DNA from: Streptosporangiaceae bacterium NEAU-GS5
GTDB taxonomy: Bacteria > Actinomycetota > Actinomycetes > Streptosporangiales > Streptosporangiaceae
Direction of reading: 5' to 3'
Assembly: GCA_017592665.1 (NCBI GenBank)
Contig: JAGFNW010000023.1
Location: 87,444 to 151,443 of the forward strand
DNA length: 64,000 nucleotides
The position numbers and the translations under genes are program-made. Positions within the stretch are counted from its first letter, which is position 1, and the number at the start of each line of letters is the position of its first letter. The notes beneath the pieces are model-generated. The model saw only the letters and a program-made list of their open reading frames with translations. It was not told the origin of the DNA and ran no database searches. Of the stretch, positions 17,284 to 27,521 are shown one piece after another.

Positions 17284-18363
17284 ATGGGTTCGGTGCGCGT
17301 GGCCATCGTCGGCGTGGGCAACTGCGCCGCGTCGCTGGTGCAGGGCGTCCACTTCTACAAGGACGCGAATCCGGCAAGCCGTGTGCCGGGCCTGATGCAT
17401 GTCCAGTTCGGCGACTACCACGTCGGCGACGTGGAGTTCGTCGCCGCCTTCGACGTCGACGCGAAGAAGGTGGGCCAGGATCTGTCCGAGGCGATCTTCG
17501 CCTCGGAGAACAACACCATCAAGTTCGCCGACGTGCCGCCGACGGGCGTCATCGTCCAGCGGGGCCACACCTTCGACGGCCTCGGCGAGTATTACCGCGA
17601 GATCATCCAGGAGTCCGACGAGCAGCCGGTCGACGTGGTCCAGGCGCTCAGGGCCGCCCGGGTCGACGTTCTCGTGTCGTATCTGCCGGTGGGCTCGGAA
17701 GAGGCCGACCGCTTCTACGCGCAGTGCGCGCTCGACGCCAAGGTCGGCTTCGTTAACGCGCTGCCGGTGTTCATCGCCTCCGACCCGGTGTGGGCCGCCA
17801 AGTTCACCGAGGCCGGCGTGCCGATCGTCGGCGACGACATCAAGTCGCAGGTCGGCGCCACCATCACGCACCGCGTCATGGCCAAGCTCTTCGAGGACCG
17901 CGGGGTCGAGCTGCTGCGCACGTATCAGCTCAACTTCGGCGGCAACATGGACTTCATGAACATGCTGGAGCGCAAGCGCCTCCAGTCGAAGAAGGTCTCC
18001 AAGACGCAGTCGGTGACCTCGCAGATCCCGCACGAGATGGCCAAGGCCGATGTGCACATCGGCCCGTCCGACCACGTGCCGTGGCTGGACGACCGCAAGT
18101 GGGCCTACGTGCGGCTGGAGGGCCGCTCCTTCGGCGACACCCCGCTCAACCTCGAATACAAGCTCGAGGTGTGGGATTCGCCCAACTCGGCCGGCATCAT
18201 CATCGACGCCATTCGCGCCGCCAAGATCGCCCTCGACCGGGGCATCGGCGGCCCGCTGCTGTCGCCCTCGTCGTACTTCATGAAGTCGCCGCCGGAGCAG
18301 TACTCCGACGACGTCGCCCGCGACGCCGTCGAGAAGTTCATCCGCGGCGAGGTCGAGCGCTGA
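17284..18363 (+). CDS. ino1: Inositol-3-phosphate synthase
   Basis: The protein is 359 residues from ATG 17284 (AAGGAG ribosome-binding site). It starts [21 protein letters not shown], the NAD-binding loop of the short bacterial/archaeal myo-inositol phosphate synthase family. It also has [16 protein letters not shown] and [21 protein letters not shown], which are active-site segments, and [22 protein letters not shown] near the end. It converts glucose-6-phosphate to inositol-3-phosphate, the first step towards phosphatidylinositol and mycothiol, the actinobacterial thiol. Translation is probably coupled to the PadR gene. A terminator hairpin lies 60 bases downstream. Confidence 0.96.
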   Translation: MGSVRVAIVGVGNCAASLVQGVHFYKDANPASRVPGLMHVQFGDYHVGDVEFVAAFDVDAKKVGQDLSEAIFASENNTIKFADVPPTGVIVQRGHTFDGLGEYYREIIQESDEQPVDVVQALRAARVDVLVSYLPVGSEEADRFYAQCALDAKVGFVNALPVFIASDPVWAAKFTEAGVPIVGDDIKSQVGATITHRVMAKLFEDRGVELLRTYQLNFGGNMDFMNMLERKRLQSKKVSKTQSVTSQIPHEMAKADVHIGPSDHVPWLDDRKWAYVRLEGRSFGDTPLNLEYKLEVWDSPNSAGIIIDAIRAAKIALDRGIGGPLLSPSSYFMKSPPEQYSDDVARDAVEKFIRGEVER

Positions 18364-18376
18364 CGCGCCTCTGACC

Positions 18377-18406
18377 GAGCCTGATCGAGCCTGATCGAGC
18401 CTGATC
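18377..18406. repeat. Three tandem 10-bp repeats after ino1
   Basis: GAGCCTGATC is repeated three times exactly and followed by degenerate copies (GATCTGATTG). It lies between the ino1 stop codon and its terminator. No function is apparent; replication slippage is a likely origin. Confidence 0.85.
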
Positions 18407-18423
18407 GATCTGATTGAATCGTC

Positions 18424-18464
18424 GAACCCCGGCCGCGCCGTCCCAGCGCGGCCGGGTTTGTTCT
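18424..18464. terminator. Terminator hairpin between ino1 and idi
   Basis: CCCGGCCGCGC (18428-18438) pairs perfectly with GCGCGGCCGGG (18446-18456) around a seven-base loop, followed by TTTGTTCTT on the forward strand. AAC before the stem gives GTT on the reverse strand, so it may serve both convergent genes. Confidence 0.8.
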
Positions 18465-18466
18465 TG

Positions 18467-19048
18467 CTAGCGGGCCGCCGGAAACAGCTCGGCCAGGTCG
18501 CCGAGCGGCCAGGCCAGCGGGTCGGGCCCGAGCCGGACCAGGTGCGGCACCTGCTCCTTGGCCCACGGCGAGATGTCCATCCGCTCGTCCATGACCAGAT
18601 CGGCGAACTGCTTCCACGGCATCCAGCGGACCGCGTCGACCTCCTCCGGATTGGGCCGCGGATCCACGTCGACGACCACCCGGTAGACAGGGCAGAGCTC
18701 GTTCTCCACGATGCCGTCGTCCATGACCGCGCGGTAGGCGAACCGCGGCAGCAGCAGGTCGACGCCGCCGAGCTCCAGGCCCAGCTCGAACTCCAGGCGG
18801 CGGGTGACGGCCGCGGCCAGCGGCTCGCCCGGCAGCGGATGCCCGCAGCAGCTGTTGGTCCACACGCCCGGCCAGGTGACCTTGTGCAGCGCCCGCCGGC
18901 TCAGCAGCAGCCGTCCTCCGGCGTCGAAGACGTAGGAGGAGAAGGCGAGATGCAGCGGAGTGTCGGGGCCGTGGACCGTGGCCTTGGGAGCCTCGCCGAT
19001 GGCGTTTCCCTCAGGGTCAACCAACACAACGCGTTCTTGTCTGGTCAC
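18467..19048 (-). CDS. idi: Isopentenyl-diphosphate delta-isomerase, type I
   Basis: The 193-residue Nudix-fold enzyme shows [25 protein letters not shown], holding the conserved active-site Cys, and [14 protein letters not shown], the Nudix-like helix. [21 protein letters not shown] contains the second metal-binding Glu pair. It interconverts isopentenyl and dimethylallyl diphosphate, supplying precursors for quinones, polyprenyl phosphates and terpenoids. Start is GTG 19048. It is divergent from the MFS gene. A stand-alone idi often marks a terpenoid or carotenoid capacity, but no other terpenoid gene is in the window. Confidence 0.95.
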   Translation of the reverse strand: MTRQERVVLVDPEGNAIGEAPKATVHGPDTPLHLAFSSYVFDAGGRLLLSRRALHKVTWPGVWTNSCCGHPLPGEPLAAAVTRRLEFELGLELGGVDLLLPRFAYRAVMDDGIVENELCPVYRVVVDVDPRPNPEEVDAVRWMPWKQFADLVMDERMDISPWAKEQVPHLVRLGPDPLAWPLGDLAELFPAAR

Positions 19049-19154
19049 TGATTGAATGTATGGCCCCGTGAGGAGTGTCGCGGCCCAAACGCGCCAACCC
19101 AGCTCAGGGATGTCCCGGATGTCTCTTGTCGGCGGTCGGTCGTAGGCTTTGCGC

Positions 19155-20456
19155 GTGTCCTACGTCTCAGATCTGCGGGTCGTCCTGCGCGAGCGGAACT
19201 TCCGCCGACTGTTCGGCACCCGCCTGGTCTCGCAGTTCTCCGACGGGATCTTCCAGTTCGCGGTGGGGGGATACGCCTTCTTCAACCCGGAGAAGCAGAC
19301 CACCGCGGCCGAGGTCGCGGCCGGGCTGGCCGTGCTGCTGCTGCCCTATTCACTGCTCGGGCCGTTCGCCGGCGTGTTCATCGACCGCTGGTCGCGCCGC
19401 CAGATCCTGGTGATCGCGCCGGTGATCCGCGGGGTGCTCCTGCTGGTGGCGGCGGCCCTGCTGGCCGCGCACGCGCCGACCCCGATCTTCTATGTGGCGG
19501 CGCTCGGCGTGCTCGGGGTCAACCGGTTCTTCCTCGCCGCGCTCGGCGCCTCGCTGCCGCACGTGGTCTCCCCCGAGCGGCTCATGATCGCCAACGCGGT
19601 GACCCCCACGTCGGGCACCGTGGCCACCTTCCTCGGCGCGGGCGTCGGCTACGGGCTGCGGCTGGCTCTCGGCGCCGACGACCGCGGCGCGGCGCTGCTG
19701 CTGGTCTGCTCCGCGCTGATCTTCTGCGCCAGCGCGCTGATCGCGCGGACCATGCACCGCACGCTGCTCGGGCCCGCCAACGACCCCGACCGGCCGCAGG
19801 CGCGCGACGCGGTGCGCGGTGTGTTGAGCGGGCTCTCCGACGGCGCCCGCCACGTGGCGCGCATGCGCGGCCCGGCCGGCGCGCTCGGCGCGCTGTCGGT
19901 GCACCGATTCCTGTACGGCATGTCCATCGCGCTGGTCGTCATGCTTTATCGGTATTACTTCACGAGCGACACCGAGGCGGCGCTGCGCGACGTCACCCGG
20001 GTCGTGATCGCCTCCGGCGCCGGCTACTTCGTCGCCGCGCTGATCACGCCGTGGGCCACCGAGCGGTTCCGGATCGAGACGTGGATCCCGGCCATGCTCG
20101 CCACCTGCGGCGTGCTGGAGTTCGCGTTCTGCGTGAGCTTCCAGGAGTGGTCGTTCGTCGTGGCCGGCTTCGTGCTGGGGGTGGCCGGGCAGAGCGTGAA
20201 GATCTGCACCGACACCGTGGTCCAGCGCGACGTCGAAGACGCCTATCTCGGCCGCGTGTTCTCGATCTACGACATGCTGTTCAACGGCATGACCGTCATC
20301 GGGGCCGTGCTGTCGGCCGCGCTGCTGCCGGCCAACGGGAAGTCCTATACGGCGCTCGGCGTCATCACCGCGGTCTACCTGCTCGGGGCCGTGGCCTACC
20401 GGCTCCACGTCCGCGCCGGATCCGGCTCCGAAGTCCTCGCCTCAGGGCCGGGTTAG
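19155..20456 (+). CDS. MFS transporter
   Basis: From GTG 19155 the protein is 433 residues with about twelve membrane segments. It opens [39 protein letters not shown], the first helix of the drug-exporter-like MFS group, and has DRWSRRQIL in the loop between helices 2 and 3, the MFS signature loop. The substrate is unknown. TAGGCT (19143-19148) lies six bases before GTG, so the mRNA is probably leaderless; a TTG two codons earlier is an alternative start. The 3' end overlaps the convergent bioA by 15 bases. Confidence 0.85.
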   Translation: MSYVSDLRVVLRERNFRRLFGTRLVSQFSDGIFQFAVGGYAFFNPEKQTTAAEVAAGLAVLLLPYSLLGPFAGVFIDRWSRRQILVIAPVIRGVLLLVAAALLAAHAPTPIFYVAALGVLGVNRFFLAALGASLPHVVSPERLMIANAVTPTSGTVATFLGAGVGYGLRLALGADDRGAALLLVCSALIFCASALIARTMHRTLLGPANDPDRPQARDAVRGVLSGLSDGARHVARMRGPAGALGALSVHRFLYGMSIALVVMLYRYYFTSDTEAALRDVTRVVIASGAGYFVAALITPWATERFRIETWIPAMLATCGVLEFAFCVSFQEWSFVVAGFVLGVAGQSVKICTDTVVQRDVEDAYLGRVFSIYDMLFNGMTVIGAVLSAALLPANGKSYTALGVITAVYLLGAVAYRLHVRAGSGSEVLASGPG

Positions 20457-21680
20457 CAGCCGCGTGACCGCCGACATCGCGCCGGTCACCTGCGCCAGAT
20501 CCTCGTCCGAGATGGCGTACGGGGGCATGGCGTAGATCAGCCGGCCGAAGGGGCGCAGCCACACCCCGCGCCGCATGACGAAGTCCTGGACCTTGGTGAC
20601 GTCGACCGGATCGACGGTCTCGATGACACCGATCGCGCCCAGCACCCGCACGTCGCGCACGCCCGGCCGCCAGGCGTCCTCGAGCCCGGCACGTAGGCCC
20701 GCCTCGATCCGCTTGACCTCCTCCCGCCACGGGCGATCCAGCAGCAGCCCCAGCGACGCGTTGGCGGTCGCGGCGGCGAGCGGGTTGCCCATGAACGTCG
20801 GCCCGTGCATCAGCACCCCGACGCGCTCGGCCACCTCGGCCGTGCACAAGGTCGCCGCCATCGTCATGTAGCCACCGGTCATCGCCTTGCCCAGGCACAT
20901 GATGTCGGGCCTGATCCCGGCGTGGTCGCAGCCGAACATCTCGCCCGTACGGCCGAAGCCGGTGGCGATCTCGTCGGCGATCAGCAGCACGCCGTGCTCG
21001 CGGGTGAGCTCGCGCAGCCGCGTGAGGACCGACGGGTGATAGAAGCGCATGCCGCCGGCGCCCTGGACGATCGGCTCGACGATGACCGCGGCCAGTTCGT
21101 CGGCGTGCCTGTGGAACAGCGTGGTCAGCTCGTCCAGATAGTCGGGGTCGTAGGCGGCGGGCGGAAGCGGGGCGAACACGTGCCGCGGCAACGCTCCGGT
21201 GAACAGGTGATGCATGCCGTTGACCGGGTCGCACACGGCCATCGTGGCGAAGGTGTCGCCGTGGTAGCCCCCGCGTACGGTGAACAGCCGCGACCGGCCG
21301 CTGTGCTGAATCGCGATCTTGATGGCGACCTCGACCGCCACCGACCCGGAGTCGGCAAGGAACACCCGGTCGAGCCCGGTCAGCTCGGACAGCGTGCGGG
21401 CCAGCCGCACGGCCGGCTCGTGGGTCAGGCCGCCGAACATGACGTGCGCCATGTCGTCAAGCTGGTCGCGGACGGCCGCGTTGAGGCGCGGGTGGTTGTA
21501 GCCGTGGATCGCGGCCCACCACGAGGCCATGCCGTCGATCAGCTCCCGGCCGTCGGCCAGGGTGAGCCGCACGCCCTCGGCCCGGACCACCGGGTGGGTC
21601 TCGGCGACGGGCGGGGCGTACGGATGCCACACATGCGCCTGGTCGAGCTTGCGGATCTCGTCAGCGTCCACGTCGGCCAA
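20442..21680 (-). CDS. bioA: Adenosylmethionine--8-amino-7-oxononanoate aminotransferase
   Basis: The 412-residue PLP enzyme begins [12 protein letters not shown] and has [56 protein letters not shown] and the PLP-lysine segment [35 protein letters not shown] completes the class III aminotransferase/BioA signature. It uses S-adenosylmethionine as amino donor to make 7,8-diaminononanoate in biotin synthesis. bioB, bioD and bioF are not in the window, so the gene is isolated from the rest of the pathway. The annotated start is TTG; a GTG three codons later is possible. Confidence 0.94.
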   Translation of the reverse strand: MADVDADEIRKLDQAHVWHPYAPPVAETHPVVRAEGVRLTLADGRELIDGMASWWAAIHGYNHPRLNAAVRDQLDDMAHVMFGGLTHEPAVRLARTLSELTGLDRVFLADSGSVAVEVAIKIAIQHSGRSRLFTVRGGYHGDTFATMAVCDPVNGMHHLFTGALPRHVFAPLPPAAYDPDYLDELTTLFHRHADELAAVIVEPIVQGAGGMRFYHPSVLTRLRELTREHGVLLIADEIATGFGRTGEMFGCDHAGIRPDIMCLGKAMTGGYMTMAATLCTAEVAERVGVLMHGPTFMGNPLAAATANASLGLLLDRPWREEVKRIEAGLRAGLEDAWRPGVRDVRVLGAIGVIETVDPVDVTKVQDFVMRRGVWLRPFGRLIYAMPPYAISDEDLAQVTGAMSAVTRLLTRP

Positions 21681-21728
21681 CGCTACTCACTCTCATGATC
21701 ACAATCACGCCGCGCACTTGAACCCTGA

Positions 21729-23147
21729 TCACTCGGAGTTCTGGAACCAGTTGATCAGCCGCTGCGCCGCGGCCTCCTTGCCGATGACGCCCTCGTCCAT
21801 CCGCACCTCGAGCAGATAGCGGTAGGCCTTGCCGACCAGCGGGCCCGGCGGGATGCCGAGGATCTGCTGGATCTCGTTGCCGTCGAGCTCTGGCCGGATC
21901 TTGGCCAGCTCCTCCTCCTCGGCGAGCCGGGCGATCCGCTCCTCCAGCTGGTCGTAGGTGCGCGACAGGGCGGCCGCCTTCCGCTTGTTGCGGGTGGTGC
22001 AGTCGGCCCTGGTCAGCTTGTGCAGCCGGTCGAGCAGGTGGTCGGCGTCGCGGACGTAGCGGCGCACGGCGCTGTCGGTCCACTCGCCGCCGCCGTAGCC
22101 GTGGAAGCGCAGGTGCAGCTCCACGAGCCGGGACACGTCGGCCACGACCTCCTTGGGGAAGCGCAGCTCCTGCATCCGCTTGCGGGTGAGCTGGGCGCCC
22201 ACGACCTCGTGGTGATGGAAGGAGACCCGCCCGGCCGGCTCGTTGCGCCGGGTCTTGGGCTTGCCGATGTCGTGCATGAGCGCGGACCAGCGCAGCACCC
22301 GGTCAGGACCTGCCTGCTCCTGTTCGATGGCCTGCTCGAGCACGGTCAGCGTGTGCTCGTAGACGTCCTTGTGCCGATGGTGCTCGTCGATCTCCAGCCG
22401 CAGCTTGGGCAGCTCGGGCAGGACGTGGGCGGCGAGCCCCGTCTCCACCAGCAGCGTCAGGCCGCGGCGCGGATAGGTGCCGCAGATCAGCTTGTCCAGC
22501 TCGTCGCGGATCCGCTCGGCCGAGACGATCTCGATCCGCTCGGCCATCTCGGTCATCGCCCTGACCACCTCTGGGTGGACCGAGAAGCCGAGCTGGGAGG
22601 CGAACCGGGCCGCGCGCAGCATCCGGAGCGGGTCGTCACCGAACGACCGCTCCGGCGGGCCGGGCGTCCGCAGCACCTTGTCCGTGAGATCCTGCAGGCC
22701 GCCGTAGGGGTCGACGAACTCGTGCGAGGGCAGCCGCACGGCCATCGCGTTGACCGCGAAGTCGCGCCGCTCCAGGTCTTCCTCAAGGCTCTGCCCGTAC
22801 GCGACCTCGGGCTTTCGGGACTTCGGGTCGTAGGACTCGCTGCGATACGTGGTGATCTCGAGCTGCCAGTCGCCCTTGCGCAGCCCGACCGTGCCGAAGT
22901 CGATGCCGATGGTCCAGACGGCGTCCGCCCAGCCCTTGACGATCTCCAGGACGCGCTCGGGGTGCGCCTCGGTCGTCATGTCGAGGTCGTTTCCGACCCG
23001 GCCGAGGAAGACGTCGCGAACGGGGCCGCCGACCAGCGCGATCTCATGACCGCGCGTGGCGAACAGCGCGCCGACTTCGTGGGCCACCGGTGTGATGCGA
23101 CGGAACAGGTCGCGGACGGCCTTCTCTACCTGATTTGAATCGGACAA
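21729..23147 (-). CDS. cca: CCA tRNA nucleotidyltransferase with HD domain
   Basis: This 472-residue protein has the nucleotidyltransferase head ALVGGPVRDVFLGRVGNDLDMTTEAHP (GG and DxD metal site), then RRDFAVNAMAVRL, GGLQDLTDKVLRTPG and DDPLRMLRAARFASQLGF. A C-terminal HD phosphohydrolase region is visible (LMHDIGKPKTR ... HHHEVVGAQ). It adds or repairs the 3' CCA end of tRNA. Start is TTG 23147 with a GGAGGA ribosome-binding site eleven bases upstream. In actinomycetes cca is usually divergent from the murJ block, as seen here. Confidence 0.94.
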   Translation of the reverse strand: MSDSNQVEKAVRDLFRRITPVAHEVGALFATRGHEIALVGGPVRDVFLGRVGNDLDMTTEAHPERVLEIVKGWADAVWTIGIDFGTVGLRKGDWQLEITTYRSESYDPKSRKPEVAYGQSLEEDLERRDFAVNAMAVRLPSHEFVDPYGGLQDLTDKVLRTPGPPERSFGDDPLRMLRAARFASQLGFSVHPEVVRAMTEMAERIEIVSAERIRDELDKLICGTYPRRGLTLLVETGLAAHVLPELPKLRLEIDEHHRHKDVYEHTLTVLEQAIEQEQAGPDRVLRWSALMHDIGKPKTRRNEPAGRVSFHHHEVVGAQLTRKRMQELRFPKEVVADVSRLVELHLRFHGYGGGEWTDSAVRRYVRDADHLLDRLHKLTRADCTTRNKRKAAALSRTYDQLEERIARLAEEEELAKIRPELDGNEIQQILGIPPGPLVGKAYRYLLEVRMDEGVIGKEAAAQRLINWFQNSE

Positions 23148-23259
23148 GGCTGGGTAATTCCTCCGGTTACGGAACAGGTGCTCCCGCGCTATACACCCGT
23201 GGCGATCACCAGGTTACGGTCAGTTCGGGGGCGCCGGAACAACGCAAGGAGCTCATGCC

Positions 23260-23772
23260 ATGAAGGACGCCCTCGCGATCCACCGTTGGCTCCTCGCCCA
23301 CCAGATTCACCATGAGATCGTACGTCTTCCGCGGGCCCTCACTTGCTCCGACGATCTTCCCGCGGTGCTCGGGGTGGACGCGCGCGACTGTATCGGCGTC
23401 ACGCTGTTCGAGGTCACCACGCGTGCCGGCCGCGAGCCCGTCGCCGTGGTCGGCTCGGTCGGCGCCGCCCCGTCGCTGGTCACGGTGGGCGCGACCGTAG
23501 GCGCTACCCGAGTGCGACCGGCCTCGTCGTATGTGGTGAATTCGGTGACCGACTACGCCGCCGGGCTGGTGTGCCCGCTGCTGTTGCCGGACGGCCTGAC
23601 CGTGCTGATCGATCAACGCGCCCTCGACGCCTTCGGCCAGGACGACATCGTCCACACGCCGACCGGCGAGCGCCGCACGGCACTGCGGTTACGCGCGTTT
23701 CACCTGTTCACTTTGATGTCCGGCAAGGCGGTGGACCTTTCGCCCCCCGCCCGGCCGGTGATGACGCGATAG
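23260..23772 (+). CDS. YbaK/EbsC-type aminoacyl-tRNA deacylase-like protein
   Basis: A 170-residue protein of the YbaK/prolyl-tRNA-synthetase-associated domain fold. It begins MKDALAIHRWLLAHQIHHEIVRLP and has DDLPAVLGVDARDCIGVTLFEV and a later PLLLPDGLTVLIDQRALD segment. Members hydrolyse mischarged tRNAs in trans or act as related editing proteins; the exact amino acid cannot be predicted. The usual catalytic Lys position is not obvious, so activity is uncertain. An AAGGAG ribosome-binding site precedes the ATG. It begins the forward block leading to murJ. Confidence 0.75.
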   Translation: MKDALAIHRWLLAHQIHHEIVRLPRALTCSDDLPAVLGVDARDCIGVTLFEVTTRAGREPVAVVGSVGAAPSLVTVGATVGATRVRPASSYVVNSVTDYAAGLVCPLLLPDGLTVLIDQRALDAFGQDDIVHTPTGERRTALRLRAFHLFTLMSGKAVDLSPPARPVMTR

Positions 23773-23795
23773 ACCATTCACGGCAAGGAAGGCCA

Positions 23796-23801
23796 TACGA
23801 T
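23796..23801 (+). promoter_or_regulatory. -10 element of a probable leaderless promoter for the DUF6049 gene
   Basis: TACGAT ends seven bases before the GTG start at 23809 and no ribosome-binding site lies between. This is the same spacing as at nfo and the ddl-like gene. Confidence 0.5.
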
Positions 23802-23808
23802 TCAGGGC

Positions 23809-25836
23809 GTGCGTCGCGCGGTTCTCCTGCTCCTGCTGATGGCCGCCGCCCTCGTCTTCACGGGCGGCGCGCGTTCGGCCGACGCGGCGCCCGTGTCCGG
23901 CCTCGTCGTCGACCAGATCACGCCCGAGGTTCCCCGGGAGCCGCGGACGCCTGTGCTGATCTCGGGCTCGGTCACCGGGTCGCCGGGGACGTCGGTGCGG
24001 CTCAGGCTGCGCTATTCGCCCGGCAGGCCCCTGTCCGGCCGCGATGAGCTCGCCTCGTACGCCGCGGGCGAGGGCTACACCAGCTCCTGGGTCACCAAGA
24101 TCCAGGCGACCGCGCTCGACGGCACCGGCAAGCTGCCGTTCCAGATCCAGGTGACCCCCCACGAGCTCGGCATCTCCCGGCTCGGGGTCTATCCGCTCAG
24201 CATCGAGGTCCTCGACGGCACGACCGACCAGCAGCTGGCGATCAACCACACCGTCCTCACCTTCATTCCGAAGGACGCGCAGCTCAAGCGCACCCGGATC
24301 GCGGTGGCCCTGCCGCTGATCGAGCGGCCGCACCGGGCCGACGACGACACGTTCATGGACGACGACCTGCCGGCCTCGCTCTCCTCCGGCCGCCTGGCCG
24401 AGCTGCTCTCGCTCGTCAACGGCGTCAACGGGGTGACCTGGTTCGTCGACCCGGCGCTGCTGGCCGACGCCGAGCGGCTCACCCGGTCCCACACGCTCAG
24501 GAAGGGCTCGTCGGAGACGACCAAGCCCGGCGACCCGGCCGCCGGAAAGTGGCTGGCCGACCTGAAGACGGCATTGGCCGACCGGCCCGTGATCGCCACG
24601 CCGTACGCCGATCCGGACATCGAGGCGCTGATCCACAAGGGGCTCGACGGGCCGGCCGCCGCCGCCCTCACGCGGGGCGCGTCCGTCGCCACGGCGCTGC
24701 TCGGCCGGCAGGTGGGCACGTCGGTGGTGTGGCCGGCCGGCGGCGCGCTCGACCGCGACGCGCTCGACGAGCTGTCGGTGCACAAGGTGGATCGGGTCCT
24801 GCTGTCGGCCGACCGTGTCTCCAGCGTCGGCGCCGCCGCCGCCCCGATCGACGCCGTCGGCGGCCAGGTCACCGCCGTTCTGACCGACCCCGTCCTCGAC
24901 GGGGCGCTGAGCGCCGACGTCTCCCAGCCGGGCGCGGCCGCCCGGCAGCGGCAGCTGTTCCTCGCCGAGACGGCGCTGCTCGCCCAGGACGGCGTGCCCG
25001 CCGTGGTCATGGCCCCGCTCGACCGGCTGTGGACGCCCGATCCCGCGTACGTGACGGGCCTGCTGAAGACCGCGGCGACCGTCCCCTGGCTGCGCCTCAC
25101 GGGCCTCGACACGATCAAGCCGGCGCCGGGCGCGCCCGTCATCCGCGACCTGCTCTACAGCACGGAGGACCAGCAGGCCGAGCTCGGCAGGACCATCCTC
25201 AGCGGCGTGCGCAAGCTCCACACGCACGCCGAGGTCATCGCCGCCGTCACCGGCTCCAAGGCGCCCGTGTTCGACGACGCGGTGATGCGGCTCGCCTCGG
25301 CCTCCTGGCGCGGCGGCGTCAAGACCGGCCAGGCGTTCGTACGCCAGGTGACCCGCACGGTCGACGAACGGCTCCGCAAGATCTCCCTGTCGAAGATCGG
25401 CCGGATCGTGGTGGGCACGAACGGCCGGCTGCCGATCGCCATCGATAACAATCTGGTTGCGGAAAACGAGCCGGTGACGGTCAAGATCCGGGTGACGGCC
25501 GACAACCCGGCCGTGCTGCGGATCGCCGACGGCGGCGTCTTCGAAAGTGAGCGGATCACCGTGTCGCCCCGGCGCGCGCAGACCGTCACGGTGCCCGTCA
25601 CCGTCACCGGCAGCGGCGACACGACGATCAGGGTGCAGCTGCTCACGCCGGACGACCGCCCCTACGGCGACCCGGTGCCCCTGCCCGTGCAGGCCACCGG
25701 CTACACCGGCGTCACGCTCATCATCGTGGGCGCCGGTCTGACGATCATGCTGGCCGCTGTGGTCATGCGCGTCCTGCGCCGCCGCTCCCGTCCGGCCCTC
25801 TCCCCCCGTACGGAAGAACCGGTGCTCAATCCATGA
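23809..25836 (+). CDS. DUF6049 family secreted/membrane protein
   Basis: The 675-residue protein has an N-terminal signal peptide (VLLLLLMAAALVFTGGARSADAAP, cleavage expected after the Ala-rich stretch). A long extracellular region with beta-rich repeats follows, and a single C-terminal membrane helix (GVTLIIVGAGLTIMLAAVVM) ends in an Arg-rich cytoplasmic tail. It corresponds in position and layout to the large conserved membrane protein encoded immediately upstream of mviN in mycobacteria. The function is unknown. Its stop overlaps the murJ start (ATGA), so the two are translationally coupled and may act together at the wall. Confidence 0.82.
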   Translation: MRRAVLLLLLMAAALVFTGGARSADAAPVSGLVVDQITPEVPREPRTPVLISGSVTGSPGTSVRLRLRYSPGRPLSGRDELASYAAGEGYTSSWVTKIQATALDGTGKLPFQIQVTPHELGISRLGVYPLSIEVLDGTTDQQLAINHTVLTFIPKDAQLKRTRIAVALPLIERPHRADDDTFMDDDLPASLSSGRLAELLSLVNGVNGVTWFVDPALLADAERLTRSHTLRKGSSETTKPGDPAAGKWLADLKTALADRPVIATPYADPDIEALIHKGLDGPAAAALTRGASVATALLGRQVGTSVVWPAGGALDRDALDELSVHKVDRVLLSADRVSSVGAAAAPIDAVGGQVTAVLTDPVLDGALSADVSQPGAAARQRQLFLAETALLAQDGVPAVVMAPLDRLWTPDPAYVTGLLKTAATVPWLRLTGLDTIKPAPGAPVIRDLLYSTEDQQAELGRTILSGVRKLHTHAEVIAAVTGSKAPVFDDAVMRLASASWRGGVKTGQAFVRQVTRTVDERLRKISLSKIGRIVVGTNGRLPIAIDNNLVAENEPVTVKIRVTADNPAVLRIADGGVFESERITVSPRRAQTVTVPVTVTGSGDTTIRVQLLTPDDRPYGDPVPLPVQATGYTGVTLIIVGAGLTIMLAAVVMRVLRRRSRPALSPRTEEPVLNP

Positions 25837-27452
25837 CCAGAATGCTCCGAGCGAGCGCCGTGATGGCGGCCGGGACGCTGGTGTCGCGCATCACCGGCTT
25901 CGCCCGGACCGCGGTGCTGGCCGCCGCCATCGGCACGGCCACCCTCGGCGACGCCTACAACGTCGCCTACACCATCCCGTTCATTCTGCTCGATCTGCTG
26001 ATGACCGGCGTGCTCAGCAGCGTCGTGGTGCCCTCGATCATCCGCGCCAAGGAGCGCGAGCCCGACGGCGGCCAGGCGTACGAGCAGCGGCTGATGACCG
26101 TGGCCACGGTCGCGCTCATCGCCGTGGCGGTGCTCGGCGTGCTGCTGGCCCGCCCGATCATCGAGCTCTACACGAGCAACCTGAGCGAGCGCGGCGTCGA
26201 GGTGGCCAGCACGCTGGCCCGCTACATCCTGCCGCAGCTGGCCTTCTTCGGGGTGGGCGCGCTCGCGGGGGCGATTCTCAACACGCGCGACCGCTTCGGC
26301 GCGCCCATGTGGGCCCCCGTCGTCAACAACATCGTCGCCATCTGCGTCTTCAGCGCCTACATCGCGGTGGGCGTGGGCGGCGCCAACGTCGAAAAGATCA
26401 CCCCGGGCGACCTGCTGCTGCTCGGCCTCGGCACCACGGCCGGCATCGTGGCGCAGGCGATCGTGCTGGTCATCGCCCTCCGCCGGACCGGATTCCGGTT
26501 CCGGCCGCGCTTCGACGTGCGCAACGCCGGGCTCGGCGAGATGGGCCGCCTGGGCGCGTGGACGCTGGCGTTCGTCGGGGTCAACCAGATCGGCTTCGTG
26601 ATCACCACCAACCTCACCACCAGCGCCGGCGTCGAGGCCAAGGCGGCCGGGGTGGCCTACGGCGCCGGCTACACGCCGTACACCTTGGCCTTCCAGCTCT
26701 TCCAGCTGCCGTACGGGATCATCGCGGTTTCGGTGATCACCGCGATGCTGCCGCGGATGAGCCGGTCCGTGACGGCCGGAGACCTCGCCGCGGTCCGGGA
26801 GGAGTTCGCCTCCGGGGTGCGGCTCGTGTCGGTGGCCCTCGTGCCCGCCTCGCTGCTGCTGATGGTCCTCGGGCCGGCCGTGACCGTCCCGATCTACGCG
26901 CACGGCTCCAACGACGTGTCCGACGCCCTCTACATCGGCAACGCGCTGCAGATCTTCGGGCTCGCGCTGGTGCCGTTCTCGCTGTTCCAGCTGCTGCTGC
27001 GGGTCTTCTACAGCTTCGGCGACACCCGCACGCCGGTGGTGGCGGCCGGCATCAACCTCGTCGCCAACGTCGCGCTCAGCCTCGTCTTCTACTTCGCGTT
27101 GCCGCCCGGCTACGTCGTGCTCGGATTGGCCTTCTCCTACGCCGTGACGTACGCGCTGGCCGCGGCCATCACGTGGAACATGGCGAGCAAGCGGGTGGGT
27201 GGGCTGGGCGGTCGCGGCGTGGCCGTCGCGCTGTCGCGCATGTACGCCGCCGCGATCCCGGGAGCCCTGGTCGCGCTGCTGGTCCTGTGGCTCGCGCTCA
27301 AGGTCACCACCATGACGCCGGTCAGCGCGTTCGTGATTCTCGCCGCCGGAGGGGGCCTCGGCCTCCTCGCGTACGGCCTCACCGCCCACCGAATGCGTGT
27401 CCCGGAAGTGAACTCGATCGTTGGGATGGTCACAAGCAGGGTAGGACGATAG
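25833..27452 (+). CDS. murJ: Lipid II flippase MurJ
   Basis: A 539-residue protein with about fourteen membrane helices. It begins VMAAGTLVSRITGFARTAVLAAAIG, the conserved first helix of MviN/MurJ, and has NVAYTIPFILLDLLMTGVLSSVVVPSII and FFGVGALAGAILNTRDRFGAPMWAPVVNN, segments lining the lipid II cavity. It flips the peptidoglycan precursor across the membrane. In M. tuberculosis the homologue carries a C-terminal pseudokinase domain in the same protein; here that part is absent and a separate pseudokinase gene follows 69 bases downstream. Confidence 0.94.
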   Translation: MTRMLRASAVMAAGTLVSRITGFARTAVLAAAIGTATLGDAYNVAYTIPFILLDLLMTGVLSSVVVPSIIRAKEREPDGGQAYEQRLMTVATVALIAVAVLGVLLARPIIELYTSNLSERGVEVASTLARYILPQLAFFGVGALAGAILNTRDRFGAPMWAPVVNNIVAICVFSAYIAVGVGGANVEKITPGDLLLLGLGTTAGIVAQAIVLVIALRRTGFRFRPRFDVRNAGLGEMGRLGAWTLAFVGVNQIGFVITTNLTTSAGVEAKAAGVAYGAGYTPYTLAFQLFQLPYGIIAVSVITAMLPRMSRSVTAGDLAAVREEFASGVRLVSVALVPASLLLMVLGPAVTVPIYAHGSNDVSDALYIGNALQIFGLALVPFSLFQLLLRVFYSFGDTRTPVVAAGINLVANVALSLVFYFALPPGYVVLGLAFSYAVTYALAAAITWNMASKRVGGLGGRGVAVALSRMYAAAIPGALVALLVLWLALKVTTMTPVSAFVILAAGGGLGLLAYGLTAHRMRVPEVNSIVGMVTSRVGR

Positions 27453-27521
27453 CCGAACGCAGCGCGAAAGCGGCACTAACATGGTGCGCCAAAGGACACC
27501 GGCGACGGGAAGCGGGAAGGC

